From: Gammaproteobacteria bacterium
GTDB lineage: Bacteria > Gemmatimonadota > Gemmatimonadetes > Longimicrobiales > Gaopeijiaceae
DNA: 64,000 nt
Direction: 5' to 3'
Assembly: GCA_028820325.1 (NCBI GenBank)
Contig: JAPPJO010000130.1
Coordinates: forward strand, 25,137-89,136
The notes beneath the pieces are model-generated. The model saw nothing but the letters and a program-made list of their open reading frames with translations, had not been told where the DNA came from and searched no databases. A program made the translations under genes and the position numbers. Positions 19,136-27,192 of the stretch are shown here, one piece after another (position 1 is the first letter of the stretch; every line of letters starts with the position of its first letter).

Positions 19136-20029
19136 TCAGCCTCTCAGATGCTCGTTGAAGAACGCGATGGTCCTCTCCTGCGCCAGGCTGGCAGCGTCCT
19201 GGTCGTAGCGTGGCGTGGTGTCGTTGTGGAAGCCGTGGTTCGCTCCCTCGTAGACATGCACCGCGAACTCCTTCCCGTTCGCCTCGAGCGCCTCCTGGTA
19301 CGCCGGGTAGGCGGCGTTGATGCGCTCGTCCAGCCCCGCGAGCTGGATCATGAGGGGCGCCTGAATGGAGGGAACGTCCTCAACGGCCGGCGCCGACCCG
19401 TAGAACGGCACGCCGGCGCCCAGATCCGGAAGCCGGACCGCGAGCTGATTCACGACCCCGCCGCCGTAGCAGAAGCCGACGGCCCCGACTCGCCCGGTGG
19501 TCGCCTCGTGGTCCCGCAGGAACCGGAACGCGGCCACCCAGTCCTCCATCATCACGTCCCTGTCGAGCTGCCGCTGCATCTCCCGGCCCTCGTCGTCGTT
19601 GCCGGGATAGCCACCCAATGGGGTTAGCGCGTCCGGCCCCAGCGCCACGAAATCCGCGGCGGCGAACCTGCGCACCACGTCTTCGATGTAGGGGTTGAGG
19701 CCGCGATTCTCGTGGATGACCAGAACCGCGGGCCTGGCTACCGTCGCGCCGGCGGGCGTGGCCATGTAACCACGCATCGTCCCCGAGCCACTCGGCGACG
19801 GGTACGTGACGTATTCCTGCTGGATCCGGGCATCCTCCGGTTCCACCTGCCGGGCCCACGCGTAGTTGGGACGAAGCGCCTCGAGGACTGCCAGAGCAGC
19901 CGCGCCGCCACCCAGCACCTTCCCGGCTCCCTCCAGGAAGTCCCGGCGCTGAATAAACCCGTGCACGTAGCCATCGAAAAGCGCCAGCACCTCCTGGGGG
20001 AAATCGCTCGCCTGCTTTCGTGTGGTCAT
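19136..20029 (-). CDS. Dienelactone hydrolase family protein, exported
   Basis: 297 residues. The ATG at 20029 has GGAGG six bases upstream; a longer open frame to 20398 lacks support. Residues about 22-50 (FIQRRDFLEGAGKVLGGGAA) look like a Tat-type signal. The fold is alpha/beta hydrolase with the dienelactone hydrolase triad: Cys187 in GFCYGGG, Asp234 in GLDERI and His265 in ANHGFHN. HENRG near 106-110 matches the family's conserved Glu loop. It would hydrolyse lactones or small esters. It converges with the amidohydrolase gene; 47 bp separate their ends. Confidence 0.94.
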   Translation of the reverse strand: MTTRKQASDFPQEVLALFDGYVHGFIQRRDFLEGAGKVLGGGAAALAVLEALRPNYAWARQVEPEDARIQQEYVTYPSPSGSGTMRGYMATPAGATVARPAVLVIHENRGLNPYIEDVVRRFAAADFVALGPDALTPLGGYPGNDDEGREMQRQLDRDVMMEDWVAAFRFLRDHEATTGRVGAVGFCYGGGVVNQLAVRLPDLGAGVPFYGSAPAVEDVPSIQAPLMIQLAGLDERINAAYPAYQEALEANGKEFAVHVYEGANHGFHNDTTPRYDQDAASLAQERTIAFFNEHLRG

Positions 20030-20149
20030 TGGAGTCCTCCGCAAAACGTGTGATGAAAGGTGGTGCGCCCGGGCCCCAGGTTGGGGCTGCCCGGACCGCT
20101 CCTGCCGCGGCTCACCCGCGATGACGGTCTCGGGGAATCTATCGGGGTC

Positions 20150-20262
20150 AGGCTGCTTCGCGCACGGGCCTACGGCAACGCTTCGGCAACCGGAAGCGCA
20201 CTCACGCGGAGCCACGCCGAATACGAGTTCATGGCCATGCACCGGCGAGCGCTTGCGCGGAA
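20150..20262 (+). pseudogene. Probable decayed amidohydrolase fragment
   Basis: Bases 20216-20242 match 18393-18419 of the amidohydrolase gene at 25 of 27 positions and encode the same residues AEYEFM-x-MH. Weaker matches in the same order flank it: CTGCTTCGCGC against CTGCTGCGCGC upstream, and CTGGAC-N4-ACGACT on both sides downstream. The order is kept but segments are missing and the frame shifts. I infer the remains of a duplicated or related amidohydrolase gene. Confidence 0.45.
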
Positions 20263-20431
20263 ACCTGGACGGGAACGACTCGCCCCCGCCCACCAAGATC
20301 CTGACGGTTCCCGTCTTCCTGGGCGTCGACCGTTCGCGGCGCAGGCGGGCTGATCCCAGCAGCTCGCGGCCCGCGCGATCCCGACCAGCGTACAGCACCG
20401 AATTGCCGACGGACTCGCGGTTTTCGGCGCC

Positions 20432-20573
20432 GTCCCCAATTCACATGTGCGTGTCCCATTCTGCCATTGACGGGCAGACACGTCGGCCTCTGGGCGGTAG
20501 TCCGAGGGGTCGGCGACCACTCCCGCGCCGTGTCCCTAATTCACATGCGCGTATCCCATTCTGCCATTGACGG
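20432..20573. repeat. Two-copy 42-bp direct repeat, exactly 100 bp apart
   Basis: Bases 20432-20473 and 20532-20573 agree at 39 of 42 positions (shared core TCCCATTCTGCCATTGACGG). The first copy contains the palindrome CACATGTG; the second has CACATGCG there. The 58 bases between the copies are unrelated. The TGTCCCTAATTCACA edge resembles interspersed repeats in other genomes, but only two copies were noticed here. Confidence 0.8.
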
Positions 20574-20739
20574 ATTCGGGGGCCGCGATTCGGCGGAGTC
20601 CGAGACCCCGCGCGTTCCAGCCTTCCAGAGGCGCTGGCGCGCTCGTTGACGGCAGTCGCAGGCAGCTTCCTCGTCGGAAGGTCTCCCAACCCCTTTTCGG
20701 CCACTACAGGGCATCCTGAGAGGCCGATTTCAGTGGCGT

Positions 20740-20745
20740 TATATT
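20740..20745 (+). promoter_or_regulatory. Possible -10 element of the DUF222-HNH gene
   Basis: TATATT in a short AT-rich patch 40 bases before the ATG at 20786. No clear -35 hexamer is seen at 16-18 bases upstream. Confidence 0.25.
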
Positions 20746-20785
20746 TGTACGTAAGTCATTGTGCAATCTCACGTTGAAGGGACCG

Positions 20786-22447
20786 ATGATCGCATCTGCG
20801 AACTTTCATTACGACACTCGCCGGAAGCCCCTTCCGGGGCCCGCGATGGTGCGGGAACCGACGGGCGTCCGACTCGACGCCAACCTCGCGCCCTCCGGTT
20901 CCGAGAACGCCCCGAATCGCGCCGCGGGCGATGACGACGACAACGAACTCCGCAAGCTGGGCGAGCGCATCGCCGAATTGGCGGCCCGCATCAACTCCGC
21001 CGAGGCGCGCATGATGACCCTCATCGCCGAGTTCGACCGCCGGGGCGGGTGGAAGGACGGCGGCTACTCCTCCTGCGCCGAATGGCTGGCCTGGAGGACC
21101 GGCACGAAGATCGGTACGGCCCGCGAACGGGTGCGGACCGCCCGAGCGCTCGAGCGCCTGCCTCAAACCGCGGACGCTCTGAAACACGGCACCATCTCGT
21201 ACGCCAAGGTGCGGGCGCTCACCCGGGTTGCGACCCCCGAGCGCGAGGCGGAGCTGCTCGAGTTCGCGCGCGCGGGCTCGGCGGCGAAGCTGGAGCGGAC
21301 GGTGCGCATGTGGAAGAAGCTGTCGCGCGACGCGGAGCTGACCGCCGAGCAGGCCCGGCGCCGCAGCCGCACCTTCTCGGTCTTCGTGGACGGCGACGGG
21401 ATGTACGTGGTGAAGGGCCGGCTCGAGCCGGAGGTCGGGGCGGTGGTGATGCGGGCGGTGGAGGCGGCGTCGGATGCGCTGTTCCGGTCCGAGGGCGATG
21501 CCCGAGACGCGGCGCGAAGTGGAAGGGGTGTCAGTTGCGAGGCCAGCGATGCACGCCCCGAGCCGAAGCAGCGTCGGGCAGATGCGGTGGGGCTGCTCGC
21601 GGAGCGGGCGCTGGCCGCCGGGTTCGGAGGTGGCGAGCGCCGCGAATCGGAAGGCGATGTGGACGAGGTGGGTGGCGACCTCGATGAACTGGATGGTGCT
21701 CGGACCACCGAATCCAATGCAGCCCTGCGGGGAGCGCCCGCGGCAACGCCGGGCGCCAAAGCGGAGAATGCGGCGAACACCTCAGCCCGCGTCGGGTCCG
21801 GCACCCGAGCCGAGCGCTACCAGGTCATGGTCCATTGCGATGCCGCAACGCTCGCGGCCGAGGGCGAGCCCGGGCGCTCGGACCTGGACGGGATTCGCGT
21901 TTCCGCGGAAACGTCCCGGCGCATGGCGTGCGACGCGGCGGTGGTCGCGATGGTCCACGCGAAGGACGGCTCGATGCTGAATGTGGGGCGGCGGACGCGC
22001 ACCATTTCGCCGCGCATCCGCCGAGCGCTGGAGGAGCGCGACCGGGGATGCCGCTTTCCGGGGTGTGGGTGCCGGTTCACGGAGGCCCATCATGTGAAGC
22101 ACTGGGCCGACGGGGGCGAAACGAGTCTCCGGAACACGCTGCTCCTCTGCCGGCGGCATCACCGAGCCGTTCACGAGGGACGGGTCAAGGTTTCCGTGAA
22201 CGGTGACGGGACCGTGCTGTTCTTCACGCCGAAGGGGAGTATGCTGGTGGACGCGCCGAGAGCGCCCAAGGCGGCTCATGGTGGCGAGAGACTAGGCTTG
22301 CCACCGGTCCCATCAGCGCATCGCGGCGCCCCGCGAGTGGGCGAGGATCCTGTGCTCTCCAACGGAGCGGCGGTCTATCGCGATTCCGCCATCCCCTGGA
22401 GAATCGAGGCTGCGGCGCGCGAAGCGATGGAAGCGTCTCTTGAGTGA
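20786..22447 (+). CDS. DUF222/HNH endonuclease domain protein (13E12-like)
   Basis: 553 residues from the ATG at 20786, which has AAGGGA just upstream; an in-frame GTG at 20759 is less likely. Residues about 45-240 match the helical DUF222 region (MMTLIAEFDRRGGWKDGGYS, CAEWLAWRTG, ARERVRTARALERLP, SYAKVRALTRVATPE). A variable, Glu/Gly/Ala-rich segment follows. Near residues 415-475 comes a complete HNH motif: CRFPGCGCRF, then HHVKHWADGGETSLRN, then LLCRRHHRAVHEG. These proteins are usually multicopy and lie in variable regions. Nuclease activity is predicted, the biological role is unclear. It follows the repeat-bearing stretch, consistent with an accessory locus. Confidence 0.93.
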   Translation: MIASANFHYDTRRKPLPGPAMVREPTGVRLDANLAPSGSENAPNRAAGDDDDNELRKLGERIAELAARINSAEARMMTLIAEFDRRGGWKDGGYSSCAEWLAWRTGTKIGTARERVRTARALERLPQTADALKHGTISYAKVRALTRVATPEREAELLEFARAGSAAKLERTVRMWKKLSRDAELTAEQARRRSRTFSVFVDGDGMYVVKGRLEPEVGAVVMRAVEAASDALFRSEGDARDAARSGRGVSCEASDARPEPKQRRADAVGLLAERALAAGFGGGERRESEGDVDEVGGDLDELDGARTTESNAALRGAPAATPGAKAENAANTSARVGSGTRAERYQVMVHCDAATLAAEGEPGRSDLDGIRVSAETSRRMACDAAVVAMVHAKDGSMLNVGRRTRTISPRIRRALEERDRGCRFPGCGCRFTEAHHVKHWADGGETSLRNTLLLCRRHHRAVHEGRVKVSVNGDGTVLFFTPKGSMLVDAPRAPKAAHGGERLGLPPVPSAHRGAPRVGEDPVLSNGAAVYRDSAIPWRIEAAAREAMEASLE

Positions 22448-22569
22448 CTCCTGGCTTCCGCCGTTCTCCGCGCGACGGGGCTGGAATAACGAGACCGAGC
22501 TGGGAACCGTGCCGGCGCCGAAAGATGTGGCGGGGCCGGAAGACGCGGGCAGAGCAGCGCCGCCTCAGC

Positions 22570-25455
22570 CTACCAGCTGTAGCCTAGTCGCGTGTAGTAG
22601 AAGCCGCCGTTGAACCCGAAGGGCGTGAACTGGCCGAAGCGGTTGCCGACGCCGGCTGCGGCGCCCGGATACTCCTCGGGGTAGGTGTTGAGCAGGTTCT
22701 GGGCACCGGCCGTGAGCGTCCAGCGCTCGGCCAGCTTTCGGGACGCCTCCACATCGAAGAGGATGCGGGCCGGGTAGTCGATGGTGTTTTCCGGATCCGA
22801 CTCGTAGTAGGGCTGCTCGCCGTCGAAGTAGCCACCCCAGTAGCTGGCGCGCACGAGGAGGCGGGACCCGCCGGCGAAGGCGTGATTCATGGCGAGGTTG
22901 CCGCGTACGCCGGGGAGTCCCTGCTCGAGTATGCGGATCCGGTGCGAGGTGAGGGTCTTCGGGTTGAAATCCGTCACCGTGGTCCGGGTCCAGTTCCACG
23001 CGCTGCTGAAGGTTGTCGTGGCACCGCCCGCTCCCCGGAAATCGTACGCGCCCACCAGGTCGATGCCGTCCGTCCGGGTCGCGAAGTCGTTGATGAAGAA
23101 GCGGAAGCGCGCGAGCACACCGCCCGGCCGGATGATGTCCTGGGCGATGAGCTGCTCGATCTCCGCCGGGGTGAGCTCCCGGTCGGCGCTGGTCGTCAGG
23201 CGGTCCGAAACCCTGATCTGGAAGAAGTCCAGCGAAAGACTGAACGGGCCATCGTCGTACACCGTCCCCAGGGCCAGGTTGACCGACGTTTCCGGCTTGA
23301 GCGGCTCGCCGCCGAATTCCCTCGCCAGGGGTGACGTCGACGGGATCGTGCCGTTGTTGGTCAGGTCCATGATGGCGGGATCGTAGATCGTGGAGATGTT
23401 GAACGCGTTCTGCTGTCCCGGCGAAGGGGCGCGGAAGCCGGTGCTGACGCTGGCTCGCAGCCCCAGGCTCTCCGACGCACTCACGCGTGCCGCGAGCTTC
23501 CCGTTGACCGTCGTCCCGAAGTCCGAAAAGCGCTCGACGCGGCCCGCCGCACCGAACGTCCAGGCACCCTCGGGTTCGCGGACCTCCAGGTCGCCGTAGG
23601 CGGCGAAGTTGTTCCGGTTCCACGCTCCTTCGGTAAGGGGTCCGAAGCCGGTGAACCCGTTCGAACCGGGGGTGAATCCCTGCGTTGCGAGCGGGCCCTC
23701 GGTCCACGATTCCGTGCTGCCCCGGATGATCTCGAAGCGCTCGTTGCGCCACTCCGCGCCACCGGCGAGGTTGGTCCGCTCATTGAGCGCGTAGGACAGG
23801 TCCGCGTTGAAGTTGATCTCCTGCTGGTCGTAGATCCCCGGGTTGAACCAGGGGGTGCAGGGTTGATCCGGCACGACGAAGGAGATCTCCCGGCTCGCGC
23901 CGGCACAGGGCTGATCCGGCCCCAGCGAAGCGTTCACCGTGTTGTACATGTAGAAGTCCAGGTTGGATCTTCCCCAGGACGCGCTCGCGTCCCAGCTCAG
24001 ATCGCCGCTGGCACCTTTCAGCCCGGCCACCGCGGATGCGTCGAGAAGGTATGAACCGAACTGCGGGGTGAATCCCCCGGGGAAGAGCTTCTGGAAGGTG
24101 AAGCAGTCGGGATCCGCCAGGACCTGGTCGAGCACCCGCTGGTCGAGCACGACACCTTCATCGTCGACCCGCACCTCGGGACAGCCCGCCGATCCGTCCA
24201 GCACGCCGTCCCGCGCGTCGAGCATGTCGCCGATGAGGAGGATCCTCTGGCCGTCGGCGTTCCTCGTCCCGAACACCCCGCTGCGCGTGCCCGGGTTGCG
24301 GAAGTAGAAGCCGCCCTCGACTTGCTTGCTCACGTAGTTTCCGTGGGAATAGAACTGCATTTCGTCGTCGAACAGGTATCCCATGTTCGCCCACAGCTTG
24401 AGCTCGTTGGACACCTGGGGAGCGCCCCAGACCTGCGCCGGCGCCCGGACGCTCGAGTTGCCCGACGCCAGCAGCGCCAGCGCGTCGTTGCGCTGCGTGC
24501 TGCGGTCCGTGGGATTGGCGTTGCCGTACTCGCCGGTCAGGTTCAGGAAGCCGGTTTCCCCGAGCGGCAGGCCCACGTTGCCGGACAGTGTGTACACCTC
24601 GCCATCCCCGGGGAACGTGCCTTCCTCGAACGGCTCGCTGGTCTCCCCCAGGGCGTACCCGCCGGTCTTGAAGTCGATGGAGCCGCCGGAACGGTCGTTC
24701 CTGAGGACGAAGTTCACGACGCCCGCGATCGCGTCGGAGCCGTACTGGGCGGAGGCGCCGTCGCGCAGGACCTCGGCCTGCTGCAGCACCAGCCCCGGGA
24801 TGAGGGCGATATCCGGGCCCTGCGAGCCGTCGGAGAGGCCGTTGCCGTACCAGGTGATGACCGCCCCGCGATGGCGCCGTTTCCCGTTGACCAGGACGAG
24901 GGTGTGGTCCGGGGCGAGGCCGCGGAGGTTCGCGGGCCGCACGAAGGTGGCCGCATCGCTGATGGGCTGAATGTTCACGTTGAACGAAGGCACCACGTTG
25001 CGCAGCAGGTTGGCGAAGTCGGTGTCGCCCTGCTGCAGAATCTCGGCGGCCGGAATCACGTCGACGGGGACGGGCGACTCCGTGACGGTGCGGGGCCGCG
25101 CGCGGCTCCCGACCGCGACCACGCCCTCGAGTTCGAGCACGGTCTCGCTGAGCACAACGTTCAGTGTGGTCGGCTGGCCATCCGCTATGGTCACCTGCCG
25201 CCGTTCGGTCTCGTAGCCGATCAGCACCACCACCACTTCGTGGATTCCCGCCGGGACCGGCTCGACCTGGTAGGCACCGTCAGGACCGGTTATCGTCCCG
25301 ATGTTCAGGCCTGCCAGGCTGACCTGGGCTCCGGCGATGGCACTGCCCGCGCCGGCTATGGTGACCGTTCCCCGCAGAGTTCCCTGCGCGGCGGCCGGAC
25401 CGGCGTGCGCGAGGGCGAAGAACACGGCGATGGCTGCTGCTCTCATCATGGTCAC
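22570..25455 (-). CDS. TonB-dependent receptor with carboxypeptidase-regulatory-like domain
   Basis: 961 residues if translation begins at the GTG at 25455; ATG codons at 25449 and 25446 are alternatives. The signal peptide ends at AAAQG. A regulatory beta-sandwich spans about 25-105 (RGTVTIAGAGSAIAGAQVSL, GYETERRQVTI). The plug spans about 125-250 (NLRGLAPDHTLVLVNGKRRH, VLRDGASAQYGSDAIAGVVN). The rest is a barrel ending in FYYTRLGYSW. It lacks the SusC signature and has no SusD partner, so it probably takes a smaller ligand. The GTG overlaps the TGA of the binding-protein gene upstream (bases 25452-25455), suggesting coupled translation. Confidence 0.95.
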   Translation of the reverse strand: MTMMRAAAIAVFFALAHAGPAAAQGTLRGTVTIAGAGSAIAGAQVSLAGLNIGTITGPDGAYQVEPVPAGIHEVVVVLIGYETERRQVTIADGQPTTLNVVLSETVLELEGVVAVGSRARPRTVTESPVPVDVIPAAEILQQGDTDFANLLRNVVPSFNVNIQPISDAATFVRPANLRGLAPDHTLVLVNGKRRHRGAVITWYGNGLSDGSQGPDIALIPGLVLQQAEVLRDGASAQYGSDAIAGVVNFVLRNDRSGGSIDFKTGGYALGETSEPFEEGTFPGDGEVYTLSGNVGLPLGETGFLNLTGEYGNANPTDRSTQRNDALALLASGNSSVRAPAQVWGAPQVSNELKLWANMGYLFDDEMQFYSHGNYVSKQVEGGFYFRNPGTRSGVFGTRNADGQRILLIGDMLDARDGVLDGSAGCPEVRVDDEGVVLDQRVLDQVLADPDCFTFQKLFPGGFTPQFGSYLLDASAVAGLKGASGDLSWDASASWGRSNLDFYMYNTVNASLGPDQPCAGASREISFVVPDQPCTPWFNPGIYDQQEINFNADLSYALNERTNLAGGAEWRNERFEIIRGSTESWTEGPLATQGFTPGSNGFTGFGPLTEGAWNRNNFAAYGDLEVREPEGAWTFGAAGRVERFSDFGTTVNGKLAARVSASESLGLRASVSTGFRAPSPGQQNAFNISTIYDPAIMDLTNNGTIPSTSPLAREFGGEPLKPETSVNLALGTVYDDGPFSLSLDFFQIRVSDRLTTSADRELTPAEIEQLIAQDIIRPGGVLARFRFFINDFATRTDGIDLVGAYDFRGAGGATTTFSSAWNWTRTTVTDFNPKTLTSHRIRILEQGLPGVRGNLAMNHAFAGGSRLLVRASYWGGYFDGEQPYYESDPENTIDYPARILFDVEASRKLAERWTLTAGAQNLLNTYPEEYPGAAAGVGNRFGQFTPFGFNGGFYYTRLGYSW

Positions 25456-26906
25456 ACCACGCCGAATTTGGCTTGCCAGTTGTCGAGAAGCGCGAAGTGG
25501 TCACCGTCGGCAACGGTATAGTAGACTCTCTGCATCCCCTGCCGGCGATTGGGTCCGAACGACACCGACTCGCCGATTCCCAGGGGGAAGTTGCGCACGG
25601 TGAAGACCGCCTGCTCAAGTCCGGACCTGTCCGGCCGCCCGCCCAGGCGCCGCAGGATTTCCGTCATCAGTTTCGCGTTAAGAAACCCCTCCAGGCTGAC
25701 GAAGCCGCGGGCAAGGGGTTGATACGATTCACCCTCGGTGAGTTTCTCGAGATCCTCGGGGAGTTGAGGGTCGTACTGAAACATCAGCCGATGGTACTCG
25801 TTCACGGACGGGAACGTCGCGTCGTCGAAGGCGGGCACGACCTGTGAATTGACCAGGAAGCGGGTGTAGGAATCCGGGTCGGAGCGTCTCTCGCGCAGGA
25901 CCCGTTGCAGGTTTTCGCTCCCCACGAACGACAGGTTGGCCACCGGAACGTGCAGCCCCAGATCGACGGCGTCGCGCGCGAAGGCGGCGCACGCGGCGTA
26001 GGCGCCGATACAGATCACGGCGTCCGGCGACCCGGCCCCGAGGATCTCCACCTGGCGCCTCATGCTCGCGCCGAACGGGGTGCCGCGCGTGTAGGTGGCC
26101 TCGCCCGCGATCGTCTCACCGTGCCGTGCCAGTGCCTCTCGCACTCCTGCCCAGCCGCTTCGCCCGTACGCGTCGATTTGATAGAAGACCGCCACGCGCC
26201 GGCGTCCGATGCGGACGAAATTGTCGACCAGCCCGGCCGTCTCCTGCCGGTAGGAGGCACGCAGGTTGAAGGCGAACTCGCCGTAGGGAGGTTCGCGCTG
26301 CGGCTCCGCTCCCGTGAATGGAAAGAAGAGGTAGACCTGGCGGTCGCTGAATCTCTTCAGCAGCGGCAGCACCCGGGTGACGGTCGGGGTGCCGACGTAG
26401 CCGAAGAGCAGGAAGACGTCGTCGTCCTGCATGAGCCGGAGGGTATTCGCGACGCACATATCGGGCTGGTATCCGTCGTCGTAGAGCTTGAGGACGATCC
26501 GGCGGCCGTTGACTCCTCCATTGTCATTGATGTAGCTGAACCAGGCCATCGCGCCGCGATACAGCTCCGTGCCCAGACCACGAGAGGGACCCGAGAACGC
26601 AGCCGACACGCCGAGTACGATGTCATCGGCCTGTTTGACGACGTTGCGGCGGCTCCGGCGAATGGACGGGGCGGAAGCGGCCAGCGGCTTCGCGAAGGGG
26701 GCGGCGGCCAGCGCGGCGAACCCGGATCGCAGGAGCGATCGGCGGGTCAGAGGGTGCGAACTACGCGGGGTTCCGCTGGAGACGGGGGTATCGGTGTCCT
26801 CGCCCGATCGGGCCACAGTCACACTCTTGTCCCGCCGCCGAATCATGCGAGATGCCGCTCTTTGGTCTGTCCGGTACGGGCTCATTTGGGTCGCCCCGGG
26901 ACCCAT
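25452..26906 (-). CDS. Periplasmic ligand-binding protein (branched-chain amino-acid ABC type, Peripla_BP_6)
   Basis: 484 residues from the ATG at 26906; other in-frame starts are 26954 (TTG), 26885 and 26846, and none has a strong ribosome site. A twin-arginine-type signal (LTRRSLLRSGFAALAAAPFA) follows a long basic leader. The mature part has Leu/Ile/Val-binding features: IVLGVSAAFSGPSRGLGTELYRGAMAW is split by the family pattern, then NDNGGVNGRRIVLKLYDDGY, VFLLFGYVGTPT and RRVAVFYQIDAYGRSGW. No permease or ATPase genes are adjacent. It is instead coupled to a TonB receptor, so it may serve as a periplasmic carrier or sensor for that receptor's ligand. That link is inference. Confidence 0.85.
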   Translation of the reverse strand: MGPGATQMSPYRTDQRAASRMIRRRDKSVTVARSGEDTDTPVSSGTPRSSHPLTRRSLLRSGFAALAAAPFAKPLAASAPSIRRSRRNVVKQADDIVLGVSAAFSGPSRGLGTELYRGAMAWFSYINDNGGVNGRRIVLKLYDDGYQPDMCVANTLRLMQDDDVFLLFGYVGTPTVTRVLPLLKRFSDRQVYLFFPFTGAEPQREPPYGEFAFNLRASYRQETAGLVDNFVRIGRRRVAVFYQIDAYGRSGWAGVREALARHGETIAGEATYTRGTPFGASMRRQVEILGAGSPDAVICIGAYAACAAFARDAVDLGLHVPVANLSFVGSENLQRVLRERRSDPDSYTRFLVNSQVVPAFDDATFPSVNEYHRLMFQYDPQLPEDLEKLTEGESYQPLARGFVSLEGFLNAKLMTEILRRLGGRPDRSGLEQAVFTVRNFPLGIGESVSFGPNRRQGMQRVYYTVADGDHFALLDNWQAKFGVV

Positions 26907-27134
26907 CCCCCACTGCCCTGCCTCCAGCGTACTCGCTGTTTTTATATTCCGCAACCGACCGGGCGGGCACCCGCTTCAGGGTGTTCGCGCGACCGACAAA
27001 AACGCGCAATCGGGACTGCGTTATTGTCACTATCAATGAGACGCCCGCAGCACAGGCGGGGTCACGCGCAGCCTTCTCGTGCGGGAGACCGGTGGATGGT
27101 CCGGGATCTCGATCTCCACTTCGATCTCTTACAA

Positions 27135-27153
27135 GCCGGGCCTCGGCCCCGGC
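27135..27153 (-). terminator. Stem-loop downstream of the channel-like gene
   Basis: GCCGGGCC (27135-27142) and GGCCCCGGC (27145-27153) can form a GC-rich stem with one bulged base, 40 bases after the stop of the minus-strand gene ending at 27193. No T-run follows, so termination is tentative. Confidence 0.35.
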
Positions 27154-27192
27154 GTGGCAAGGCTGAGCAGGAAACCGGCGAGACGAAGCAAG

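Larger units (their letters stand above)
20030..20785. other. 756-bp gene-free stretch with a repeat and a probable gene remnant
   Basis: No frame here has a credible ribosome site or recognisable protein. It holds a short amidohydrolase-like remnant (about 20150-20262), a two-copy 42-bp direct repeat (20432-20473 and 20532-20573) and an AT-rich spot (20740-20745) that may be the -10 element of the HNH gene. This is the longest gene-free interval in an otherwise tightly packed window. Confidence 0.6.

Noticed and set aside
20441..20704. Minus-strand frame through both copies of the 42-bp repeat, giving a repeated QWQNG peptide
   Set aside because: It has no ribosome site; the peptide similarity follows from the DNA repeat.
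17465..27038. Shared 10-mer TTGTCACTAT ahead of the amidohydrolase gene (about 17465) and near 27028
   Set aside because: Many repeated 10-mers are expected by chance in 64 kb, and the flanks do not match.
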